Below are positions 18,712 through 30,700 of a DNA stretch of 64,000 nt, in pieces. Numbering within the stretch: position 1 is the stretch's first letter; every line of letters begins with the position of its first letter. The DNA is from Betaproteobacteria bacterium. Its GTDB lineage: Bacteria > Pseudomonadota > Gammaproteobacteria > Burkholderiales > Rhodocyclaceae. The position numbers and the translations under genes were made by a program. Below the pieces are notes generated by a model, which worked only from the letters and a program-made list of their open reading frames with translations, ran no database searches and was not told the DNA's origin. The stretch is from assembly GCA_016720065.1 (NCBI GenBank), contig JADJXY010000001.1:248001-312000 (forward strand). The letters run 5' to 3'.

Positions 18712-21700
18712 TTATAGCAACCAGTCCTGGCTGTCGCTCGCCGGCGGCATGAGGAAGTCGTCTTCCGAGAACAGGGCGGTTTCATCGGCCGCAGGGCTCG
18801 GGGCCGCCGGGGTCTCGACCGGGGCGGTCTGGAACCAGACGTCCGCCAGGGCGTGGGTGGCGCCGTCTGCCGTGCTGTAGCTGCCGGTGAGGCCCAGCCA
18901 GTTGCCGTCGTCCAGGGCGGTGGATGCGGTGGACCCGGTGCCCAGGCCGGTGATGCCCAGGGCGCTGAGGTCGAACAGTTCGTCGCCCTGGCTGGTGCCG
19001 TCCTGATTGACGTCCTTCCACACCACCAGGTTGGCGAAGCCGCCGTCCGCGCCGTCGACGACGCCGTCACCGTTGTCGTCCAGGCTGGCCAGGGCCTCGA
19101 AGCCGTTCGTGGCGGTGCTGCCATCCGCCAGGACGAAGGCGCTGCCGAACAGTTCGCGGCCGTCGTCGATGCTGCCGTTGCCGTCCAGGTCGATGGCCAG
19201 CAGGCCGTCATCCTGGGAGACCCAGCCGGTGGCGACGGCCTGGCCGGTGGCGTTCAAGTCGAACTCGACGCCGGCGGAGAGGCCCACGGTGTCGACACCG
19301 TCGCCGTTCAGGTCGAGGACCAGCGGCGTGGACAGGGCCAGGGCAGCCAATTGCTCGGCGCTCATCGCTCCCAGTTGGCCGCCGGTGAAGGCGTCGTGCT
19401 GCGCCATGCTGAGGTGCGAGAGCTGGGCCGCGGTAAGGGCGGCGATGTCGGCGGTCTCGATGGCGGCGATCTGGTCGGTGGTGAGGGCGGCGAATTGCGA
19501 GGTCTTCATGGTGCCGAACTGCTCCGAAGTCATGGCGGCGATGTCGGCGGTCTCGATGGCGGCTACCTGGGCGGGCGTCAGGACGAAGATCTGGGCGGTG
19601 GTGAGGGCCGCGATCTGGGCGGTGGTGAGGGCTTCGATCTGGGCGGTGGTGAGGACTGCGATGTCGGTGCCCTGGATGGCCTCGATCTGGGTGGTGGTCA
19701 GGGCGGCAATCTGGTCCGTCGTCATGCTGTCGAACTGGTCCGTGGTCAGGGCAACGATCTGGGCCGTGGTCAGTGCCGCGACATCGGTGCCCAGCGCGAC
19801 GATCTGGGCGGTGGTCATGACCGGCAGGTCGGTGCCCTGGATGGCGGCCACCTGGGCGGTGGTGAGGGCCGCCACGTCCACCGTCTCCAGAGCCTGGATC
19901 TGGGCCGAGGTCAGGGAGACGATCTGGGATGTGGTCAGGGCGGCCACCTGGGCCGTGGACAGGGCGACGATCTGGTCGGTGCTCATGGCGGCCAGGTCTC
20001 CACCCTGGATGGCCGCCACCTGGGCGGTGGACAGGGCGCCGATCTGGTCGGTGGTCAGGGCGGCCACCTGGGCCGAGCTCAGCGACACGATCTGGGCCGT
20101 GGTCAGGGCACCCACCTGGTCCGTGGTCAGGGCCTGGATCTGGGTCGTGCTGAGGGCTCCCAGATCGACCCCTTCGATGGCGGCGATCTGAGCGGTGGTC
20201 AGGGCGGCCAGATCGACCGTCTCCAGGGCTGCGACCTGGGCCGAGGTGAGGCCGGCCACCTGGGCGGTGGTCAGGGCCTGGATCTGGGCGGTGGTCAAGG
20301 CCTGGATCTGGGCCGTGGTGAGGGCGGCGATGTCGGTGCTTTCCAGGGCTGCGATCTGGTCGGTGGTGAGCGCCGCGATCTGGGCCGTGGTCAGGGCAGC
20401 CACCTGGGCGGTGGTGAAGCTGGGCACCACGGTGGTGGCGATGTTGACCAGATCGGCGGTTTCCAGGGCCGCGACCTGGGCGGTACTCATGGCCGCCAGT
20501 TGGGCCGAGGTGAGGGCGGCGGCCTGATCGGTGGTGATGGCCACGATCTGGTCCGTGGTCAGCGCCCCGATGCTGGAGGTGCGCAGGGTGGCGAAGCGGG
20601 CGGCGGTGATGGCCGCCAGGTCGGCGGTCTCGATGGCCGCCACCTGGGCGGTAGTGAGGGCCTGCAACTGCGTGCTGGTGAGCGCCGCGGCCTGGTCGGT
20701 GGCGAGGGCGGCGATTTGCGCCGTGGTCAATGCCGCCATGGGCGAGGTCTTGATGGAAGCGATCTGATCGGTGGTCAGGTTGGCGACCTGGGCCGTGGTG
20801 AGGTTGGCGGCCTGGGCCGTGGTCAGGCCCTGCAGGGCAGCCGTGGTGACGGCGGCGAGGTCGGCGGTCTCCATGGCCGCCAGTTGAGCGGTGCTCAGGG
20901 CCGACAACTGGCGCGACGACAGGGCGGCGGCGTGATCGGTGCTCAGGGCGACGATCTGGGCGGTGGTGAGGGCGGCGAGATCGCCCGACTCGACCGCGAC
21001 CAACTGGGTGGTGGTGAGGGCGGCGATGCCGGCGGTGCCCAGGGCGACGAACTGGTCGCTGGAGAGGGCGACGATCTGGGCCGTGGTGAGGGCCTGCACC
21101 TGGTCGGTGGTCAGGGCGGCGATCTGGGCCGTGCCCAGGGCCGCCACATCGACGGTGTCGAGGGCAGCGATGCGGTCGGTGCTCAGGGTCACCAGGTCGG
21201 CGGTTTCCAGGGCCGCCACCTGGGCGCTGGTCAGGGCGACGACCTGGGCCGTGGTCAGGTTCTGCACCTGGGCGGTGGTGAGGGCGGCGATCTGGGCGGT
21301 GGTGAGGGCGGCGATCTGGGCGGTGGTCATGGCCGCCACCTGGGTGGTGGACAGTTCCACCAGATCGACGGTCTGGATGGCGGCCACCTGGGCTGTGGTG
21401 AGCGCCGCGATCTGATCGGTGGCCAGGGCGGCGACCTGGGCGGTGGACAGGGCGACGATCTGGGCCGTGGTGAGGGCGGCGACGTCGGCGGTTTCCAGGG
21501 CGGCGATCTGGGCCGTGCTCAGGGCGGCGAGATCGGCGGTTTCCAGGGCGGCCACCTGGGCGGAGGTGAGGCCGCCGATCTGATCGGTGGTCAGCGCTGC
21601 TGCCTGGGCGGTGGAGAGGGCGACGATCTGGGCCGTGGTCAGCGCCGCCACCTGGGTCGGGTCGAGCACCTGCAATTGATCCGTGGTCAGAGCGGCGAGA

Positions 21701-24700
21701 TCGGCGGTTTCCAGGACGCGAATCTGCGCGGTGGTGAGCGAGAGGAGCTGATCATCGGTCAGCGCCACCACCTGGGCGGTGGTCAGGGCGGGGACGACCG
21801 CGGTGGACAGGGCGGCCAGGGCAGCCGGCTGGAGCACCTGCAATTGCGTGGTGGACAGGGCGACGAGCTGGGCCGAAGTGAGGGCGCCGGCCTGGGTCGG
21901 GCTGAGGAGCGAGACCTGGTCTGTGGTCAGGGCCGCGATGTCGGCGGTTTCCAGGGCGCGAATCTGGGCCGTGCTCAGGGCCAGCACCTGCTCGAAGCTC
22001 AGGGCGGCGACCTGGGCGGTGGTGAGGGCGGCGATCTGGGCGCTGGACAGAACCGCGAGGTCGGCGGTCTGCAGGGCGGCGATCTGGTCCGTGGTCAGGC
22101 TGACGAGCTGGGCCGTGCCCAGGGAAGCGACTTGCTCGGTGGTGAGCCCGATGATCTGGTCCGTGTTGAGGGCGGCAAAGTCCGCCGTTTCCAGGGACGC
22201 GATCTGGGCGGTGGTCAGGGCGGCGATGCCCGTCACCGCCAGTTGCGGAACCTGGGCCGTGGTGAGGGCGACGAGTTGGGCGGTGGTCAGGGCGGCAATC
22301 TGGTCGCTGGTCAGCCAGCCGGCCTGGTTGGTCGTCAGGGCGGCGATGTCCGCCGTCTCCAGGGCGTGAACCTGGGCCGTGGTGAGGGCCACGACCTGGG
22401 CGCTGGTGAGGGCGGCGATCTGGTCGCTGCTCAGGCTGCGCACCGAGGCGGTGGTCAGGCTGGCGAGATTGGCGGTGGAAATGGCCGCCACCTGGCCGGT
22501 GGTCAGGGCCGCGAGTTGCGTCGTGCTCAGGGCGGCGAACTGGGCGCTGGTCAGGGCGGCGATGTGCTGCGGCGACAGGGCCTGGAGATCGACGGTTTCC
22601 AGGGCGGCGATCTGGGTGGTGGTGAGGGCCGCCACCTGCGTCGTGGTCAGGTTGGCCACCTGGGTGGTCGTGAGGCTCTGGATGGCGCCGGTGCTCAGGC
22701 TGGCGAGATCGGCCGTCTGGAGCGCGGCGAGCTGGTCCAGGGTGAGGGCCGCGGCCTGGCTGCCGGTCAGGGCGGCCGCCTGGGCGGTGGTGAGGGCGAC
22801 GACCTGGGCGGTGGACAGGGTGGCGAGGTCCACCGTCTCGATGGCCGCGACCTGGGCGGTGGTCAGGGCGGCGATCTGGCCGGTGCTCAGGCTGGAGGCC
22901 TGGTCGGTGGTCAGGGCGGCGATCTGGGCCGTGGTCAGGTGGGTGAGCTGGCTGGTGGTCAGGGCGCCGATCTGCACGGTTTCCAGGGCGGCCACTTGGG
23001 CCGTGGTGAGGGCGGCCACCTGGTCCGTGGTGAGGGCGGCGACCTGGGCGGTGCTGAGGGACGCCACCTGGGTGGTGGTCAGGCCGGCGAGGGCGCCGGT
23101 GGTCAGGGCCACCAGATCGGCGGTTTCGAGTACGGCCAGTTGCGCCGTGGTGAGCTTGGCGGCCTGGCTTGCCGTGAGGGCGGCGGCCTGGGCGGTGGTC
23201 AGGGCGACGACCTGATCCGTGGTGAGGGCGGCGATGTCCGCCGTGGTGAGCGCGGCCACCTGGCCGGTGGTCAGGGCCTGGAACTGGGCGGTGGAGAGCG
23301 CCGCCACCTGGGCGGTGGTGAGGGCGGCCACCTGGGCGGTGGTCAGGGCGGCCACCTGGGCGGTAGTGAGGGCGGCCACCTGGGCGGTGGTCAGGGCGGC
23401 GAGGTCGGCCGTTTCCACGGCACGAATCTGGGCGGTGGACAGGGCGGCCAGATCGACCGTCTGGAGAGCGGCGGCCTGGGCCGTGGTGAGGGCGGCGACC
23501 TGGGCCGTGGCCAGGGCCACGAACTGGGCCGTGCCGAGGGCGACCACCTGGGCGGTGGTGAGGGCTGCCACGTCGGCGGTCTCCAGGGCGCGCACCTGAT
23601 CGGTGGTCAGATTGGCGATCTGGGTGGTGGTGAGGGCGGCGACTTGGCCCGTGGTGAGGGCGGCAATGGCATCGGTGCTGAGGGCCGCGAGGTCGGCGGT
23701 TTCCAGGGCAACGATCTGGTCGGTGGTGAGGGCGGCGGCCTGGGCCGTGGTGAGCGCCGCGGCCTGGTCGGTGGTGAGGGCGACGACCTGGGCCGTGGTG
23801 AGGGCGGCGATGTCGGCCGTTTCCAGGGCCCGAATCTGGGCGGTGGTGAGGGCGGCGATCTGGGCGGTGGTGAGGATGGCGACCTGGCTGGACGCCAGGG
23901 CCACGATCTGGCCGGTGGTCAGTGCCGCCACCTGAGTGGTGGTCAGGGCGGGAAGCTGGTCGCTGGTCAGGGCGGCGATGTCGCCGGTCTCCAGGGCGCG
24001 CACCTGGGCCGTGGTGAGGGCCGCGACCTGGGCCGTGCTCAGGTTGGCCACCTGGGTGGTGGACAGGGCAATGATCTGATCCGTGCCGAGGGCTGCGAGA
24101 TCGGCGGTTTCCAGGGCGCTGATGCGGTTGGTGGCAATGGCCGCCACCTGGGCCGTGGTGAGGGCTACCGCCTGGGCGGTGGTGAGGGCCTGCAATTGCC
24201 CGTTGTTGAGGCCGGCGATGTCCGCCGTCTCCAGCGCCCGGAGTTGGGCCGTGGTGAGGGCGGCGATTTGGGCCGTGGTCAGCGTGGCGGTCTGGGCCGT
24301 GGTCAGGGCGACGATCTGGGCCGTGGTCATGGCCTGGAGATCGGCGGTTTCGATGGCCGGAACCTGATCCGAGGTGAGGGCGACGACCTGGCTCGTGGTC
24401 AGTTTGGCGATCTGGGCCGTGGTCAGGGCGGCGACCTGGGCAGGCGTCAGGACGGCGATATCGGCGGTTTCCATGCCCGCTACCTGGGCGGTGGTGAGGG
24501 CGGCGACCTGGGCCGTGGTGAGGTTGGCCACCTGGTCGGTGGTGAGGCTCTGGATGGAGGCTACCGACAGGGCCGCCAGATCGGCGGTTTCAATGGCGGC
24601 GACCTGGGCCGTGGTGAGGGCGGCGAGCTGGGCCGTACCCAGGGCGACGATCTGGGCCGTGGTGAGCGCGGCGACCTGGGCCGTGGTGAGGACCGCCAGG

Positions 24701-27700
24701 TCGGCGGTTTCGATGGCGGCGACCTGGGCCGTGGTCAGGGCCTGCACCTGGGTGGTGGTGAGTGCCGGGGCCTGGGCCGTGGTGAGGGCGGCGATCTGGG
24801 CCGTCGCCAGGGTGGTCAGTTGGGCGGTGGTGAGCGCGGCGACCTGGGCCGTGGTGAGGGCGGCCACCTGGGTGGTGGTCAGTTGCTGCACCTGGGCGGT
24901 GGTCAGGGCGACGATGTCGGCCGTCTCGAGGGCCGCCACCTGGGCGGTAGTGAGCTTGGAGATCTGGGCGGTGGTGAGCTTGGCGATCTGGGCCGTGGTC
25001 ATGGCCTGGATCTGGGCTGTGGTGAGCGCGGCCAGGTCGGCGCTTTCCAGGGCGACGATCTGGGCCGTGGTCAGGACGGCCACCTGGCCCGTGCGCAGGG
25101 CCGGGGCCTGATCGGTGGTGAGGGCGACGATCTGCGCCGTGCTCAGGGCCGGAATGTCGGCGTTTTCGATGGCGGCGATCTGGGCGGTGGTCAGGGACGC
25201 GAACTGATCGGTGGTCAGGGCGGCGATCTGGCTGGACGACAGGGCGGCGATCTGGGCCGTGGTGAGGGCGGCCACGTCGACGGTTTCCAGGGCCCGCAGC
25301 TGGGTGCTGGTGAGGGCGGCGACCTGGGCCGTGGTGAGGTAGGTGATCTGGTCGGTGGACAGGGCGGCGATCTGGCCCGTGGTGAGGCTGGCGACCTGGG
25401 TGGTGGTGAGGCCGGCGATCTGGTCGCTGTCCAGGGCGGCAAGGTCGGCGGTTTCCAGGGCGCGCACCTGGGCGGTGGTCAGGGCAGTGAGTTGTGCCAC
25501 CGACAGGGTGTGGGTCTGGGCCGTGGTGAGGCCGGGGATGACGGTAGCGGAAATGGCCGCCACGTCGGCGGTTTCGAGGGCGCTGACCTGGGCGGTGGTC
25601 AGCGCCGCCAGCTGGGCCGAGGTCAGCGAGGCCGCCTGGGCCGTGGTGAGGGCGACGATCTGGGCGGTGGACAGGGCAGCGAGATCGACGGTTTCGACGG
25701 CCGGGAACTGACTCGACGTGAAGGCCTGGATCTGGCTGGTCTGGAAGGCGGCGAACTGGGCCGTACCCAGGGCGACGACCTGATCATTGGTCAGGGCGGC
25801 GATCTGGGCCGTGGTCAGGGCCCGTACCTGGTCGGTGGTCAGCGCCGCGATCTGGTCCGTGGTCATGCTGGCGACCACGGCGGTGGGTACGGCGGCGATG
25901 GCGTCGGTGGTCAGCGCCGCGATCTGGGTCGTGGTCATGCCGGGCAGGCGGGCGCTGGAAAGCGCGGCTACCTGGGCGGGGGTGAGGGCGGCGACCTGGG
26001 TTGAGGTGAGCGCCGCCAGATCGGCAGCTTCCAGGGCGTGGATCTGCGAGGTGCTCAGGGCCACCAGTTGCGCGGTGGTGAGGGCCGGCATCTGGGCCGT
26101 GGTCAGGGCGATGATCTGCGCCGTGCTCAGGGCGCCGATGTCGGCGGTCTCGATGCGGCTGATCTGGGCCGTGGTGAGGGCAGCGATCTGGCCGGTGGTG
26201 AGGGCACCGATCTGGGTCGAGGTGAGGGCGGCGATCTGGTCCGTGGTCAGGGCCGCCACCTGGGCGGTGGTGAGGGCGGCGATGCGGCTGGTGGCCAGGG
26301 CGGCAAGATCGGCCGTCTCCAGGGCGGCGATCTGGGCGGTGGTCATGGCGGCCACCTGGGCGGTGGTGAGGGCCGCCGCCTGGGCGGTGGTGAGGGCGAC
26401 GATGCGGTCGGTGCTGAGGGCGGCGAACTGGGTGGTGGTGAGCGCGGCGAGCTGGGCGGTGCTGAGGGCTGCCACCTGGTCCGAGGTCAGGGCGGCGACC
26501 TGGGCCGTGGTGAGATTGGTGATGACGGAGGTGGTGAGGGCGGCGAAATCGGCGGTTTCGAGGGCCGCCACCTGGGCGGTGCTCATGCCGACCACCTGGG
26601 CCGAAACGAGCGCTACGGCCTGGGCCGTGGTCAGGGCGACCACCTGGGCGGTGGTGAGGGCCGCCACGTCGGCGGTCTCCAGATTGCGCACCTGGGCGGT
26701 GGTCAGGGCGGCCACCTGGGCGGTGGTCAGGGCGGCGGTCTGGGCGGTGGACAGCGCCCGGAGGGTGTCGGTGAATTGTGCAGCCAGCACGGAGGGCGCA
26801 ATGGCGGCCACCTGGGCCGTGCTCAGGGCGGCGAGCTGGGTGGTGCTCAGGGCATCCACCTGGCCGCTGTTCAGGGCCGCCACCTGAGCGGTGGTGAGGG
26901 CAGCGAGGTCGGCCGTTTCCAGGGCGGCGACCTGGACCGTGGCGAGGGCCGCGACCTGCGCGGTGCTCAGGACAGCCACCTGGGCCGTGGTGAGGGCGAC
27001 GACCTGGGCGGTGGTCAGGGCGGCCACCTGGGTTGTGGAGAGGCTGCCGATCTGGTTGGTGGTGAGGGCGGCGATCTGGGCCGTGGTGAGGGCGGCGACT
27101 TCGGCCGTGCTCAGGGTGGCGAGGTCGGCGGTTTCCATGGCCGCGATCTGGGTCGTGGTCAGGGCGGCGAGCTGGGTCGAAGTGAGGGCCGCCGCCTGGG
27201 CGGTGGTGAGGGCGACGATCTGGTCGGTGGTCAGGGCGGCGGCGTCGGCGGTCTCGATGGCCGCGATCTGGGCGGTGCTCAGGGCACCCAGTTGATCGAT
27301 GGTGAGGGCGGCGGCCTGGGCGGTGGTGAGGGCGGCGACCTGGCTGGTGGCCAGGGCGGCCACCTGGGCGGTGGTCAAGGAGACCACTTGCAGCGTGCTG
27401 AGGGCGGCGACGTCGGCGGTGGGCAGGGCGCGAACCTGGGCCGTGGTCAAGGCGGCGATCTGGTCCGCCGTGAGGGCGGCGGCCTGGGCGGTGGTGAGGG
27501 CGGCGATGAAGCCGGTGGGGATGGTCACCAGGTCTGCCGTTTCCAGCGCAGCCACCTGGGCCGAGGTCAGCGCGGCCACCTGGGCCGAGGTGAGGGCGGC
27601 CACCTGGGCGGTGGTCAGGGCGACGATCTGGGCCGTGGTGAGGGCAGCAATGTCGTCGGTGCCGAGGATGCGCAGCTGGTTGGTGGTGAGGGCGGCGATC

Positions 27701-30700
27701 TGGCCGGTGGTCAGGGCGGCAGCCTGGGCTGTCGTCAGGCCCGGCAGGGCGGAGGTGGACAGGGCGACCAGGTCGGCGGTCTGCAGGGCCACCACCTGGG
27801 CGGTGGTGAGGGCCGCGAGCTGGGTCGAGGTGATGAAGCTGGCCTGGGAGGTGGTCAGGGCGACGATCTGGGCCGTGGTGAGGGCTGCCACGTCGGCGGT
27901 TTCCAGAGCCCGCAGTTGGGATGGCGTCAGGGCAGCGATCTGGTCGGTGGTGAGGGCGGCGGTCTGGGCCGTGGTGAGGGCCGGAATGATGCCGCTGGCG
28001 ATGGCCGGCAGGTCGCCGGTTTCGATGGCGCGCAACTGGCTGGTGGACAGGCTGGCCAACTGGGCCGACGACAGGGCGCCGATCTGATCCGAGGTGAGGG
28101 CGATGATCTGGTCGGTGGTGAGGGCGGCGAGCTGGGTGGTGGACAGGGCGGCGATGGCGGCGGTGCCGAAGCCGACGATGTCGGAGGTTTCGATGGCCGC
28201 CACCTGGGCGGTGGTCAGGGCCTGCACCTGGGCGGTGGTGAGGGCCTGCACCTGCCGGCTGGTCAGGGCGGCGATCTGGGTGGTGCTGAGGAGCGCGACG
28301 TCGGCGGTGTCCAGGGCCTGGACCTGCGCGGTGCCCAGGGCGGCGACCTGGGCCGTGGTGAGGGCCTGGACTTGCGCCGTGGACAGGGTCTGCACGGCGG
28401 CGGTGCTCATGGCGGCCACGTCGGTCGGGTCGAGGACGGCGACCTGGGCCGTGGACAGGGCGGCGACCTGGGCCGTGGTGAGGGCAGCGGTCTGGGCCGA
28501 GGTCAGGGCGGCGACCTGGGCCGTGGCAAGGGCAGCCACCCTGGGCGGTGCTGAGGGCGGCGACGGCGGAGGTGGCCAGGCTGGCCACGTCTTCGGTGTC
28601 GAGGGCCTGGATCTGGGTCGTGGTGAGGGCCGCGACCTGGGCGGTGGTGAGGGCGGCGGTCTGGTCGGAGGTGAGGGCCGCCACCTGGGCGGTGCCCAGG
28701 AGCACGACGTTGGCCGTGGTGAGGGCCGGAATCTGGGCATTGGAGAAGGCGGCGACCTGCTCGGCGCTGAGCGCCTGGGCCTGAGCCGTGGTGAGGGCGG
28801 CCACGGCGGCGGTGGACAGGGCTTGCAGGTCGTCGGTGACCAGGCCGCCGATCTGGGCGGTGGTCAGGGAAGCGACCTGGGCGGTGGTCAGGGCGGCCGC
28901 TTGCGCGGTGGTGAGGGCGCCCAATTGGGTGTTGGTCAGGGCCTGGATCTGGGTGGTGGTCAGCCCGGCGATGCTGCCCGTGCTGAGGGCCTGGATGTCC
29001 TGGGTCTCCAGGGCGCCGATCTGGGCGGTGCCGAGGGCGCCCAGTTGCGCGCTGGAGAGGGCTTCCACCTGGGCGGTGGTGAGGGCCAGGATCTGCGCGG
29101 TGGATTGGGCCGCGATGGCCGCCGTGGTGAGGGCGCGGATTTGTGCCGTGGCCAGGACGGGAATCTGGCTGGTGGTGAAGGCGGCGGCCTGGGCGCTGGT
29201 GAGCGCGGCCATGGCGGCGGTGGACAGGGCGCCGAGGTCGGCGGTCTCGATGGCGGCGATCTGGGCCGTGGTGAGGGCGGCGATCTGGGTGGTCGTCAGC
29301 GCGGCGATCTGGGTCGAGGTGAGGGCGACGATCTGATCCGTGGACAGGCCGGCGATCTGGGCGGTGCCCAGGGCACGCAGGAAGGCGGTGGACAGCGCGG
29401 CGACGTCGGCGGTCTCGATGGCGGCCATCTGGCTGGAGGTCAGCGCGGCGAGCTGGGTCGAGGTGAGGGCGGAAATCTGGGCGCTGGTGAGAGCGATGAC
29501 CTGGTCGGTGGTGAGGGCCGCCACCTGGGCGGTGGTCAGTCCCTTGATGGCCGTCGTGGTGATGACGCTGAGGTCGTTGGTTTCTATGGAAGCCACTTGC
29601 GCCGTGGTGAGGACGGCGAGTTGGGTCGAGGTCAGCGCGGCCACCTGGGCGGTGGTCAGGGCGGGAACCTGATCCGTGGTCAGCGACGGGAGCACGGCGG
29701 TGCTCAGGGAGGCGATCTGGGCCGTGGTGAGGGCGGCGACCTGGGCCGGGGTGAGGGCCGCGACCTGGGCGGTGGACAGGTTCTTGAAGGCGAGGGTGCC
29801 CATGGCGGCCAGGTCGGCCGTTTCCAGGGAAGCGACCTGCTCGGTGGTGAGGGCCGCGACCTGGAGGCTGGTGAGGGCGGCGACCTGCCCGGTGGTGAGG
29901 GCCGCGACCTGTTCCGGATTCAAGCGGGCGAGGTCCCGGTTTCCAGGGCGATGATCTGGGCGGTGGTGAGGGCGGCGATCTGGGCCGTGGTCAGCGCTTC
30001 CATGTGATCGGTGGTCAGCGCGGCGATGGCGGTGGAGGTGAGCTTGGCCAGATCCGCCGTTTGCAGGGCGATGATCTGGGCGGTGGTGAGGGCGGCCACC
30101 TGGGCCGAGGTCAGGGCGCCCGCCTGGAGGGTGGTGAGGGCGACGATCTGGTCGGTGGACAGTCGGGCCACGTCAGCCGGTTGCAGGGCGGCGATCTGGG
30201 TGGTGGACAGCGCCGCGATCTGGGCCGTAGTGAGGGCCGGAATCTGGGTGGTGGAGAGGGCGGCGATCTGGGCGGTGGACAGGGCGGCGATGGCCGAGGT
30301 GCTGAGGGCCGCGAGATCCTGGGTTTCGAGGAGCGGGATCTGGGCGGTAGTGAGGGCCGCGACCTGGGCGGTGGTCATGGCCGCTGCCTGGGCGGTGGTG
30401 ATGGCTTCGATCTGGGCCGTGGACAGTTTGGCGACTGCAGTGGGCTGGAGCTTGGCGAAATCGGCGGTTTCCAGGGCGGCGATCTGGTCGCTGGTCATGG
30501 CGGCCACCTGGGCGGTGGTCAGGGCCGCGACCTGGGCGGTGGACAGGGCGACGATGTGGTCGGTGGTCAGTTGGGCGATGTCCGCCGTTTCCATGGCGGC
30601 GATCTGGGCCGTGGTCAGCGCGGCGACCTGTGCCGTGGTGAGGGCGGCCACCTGGCCGACGGTGAGGGCGGCGATCTGAGCCGCGCTGAGTTTGGCGATG

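Noticed and set aside
18853..26004. A 2383-codon plus-strand open frame and several other long plus-strand frames opposite the giant gene
   Set aside because: They are low-complexity (GGGEGGDLGGGQG type) antisense readings of the 24-bp repeat. A period divisible by three keeps any stop-free frame open, so their length is no evidence of coding.
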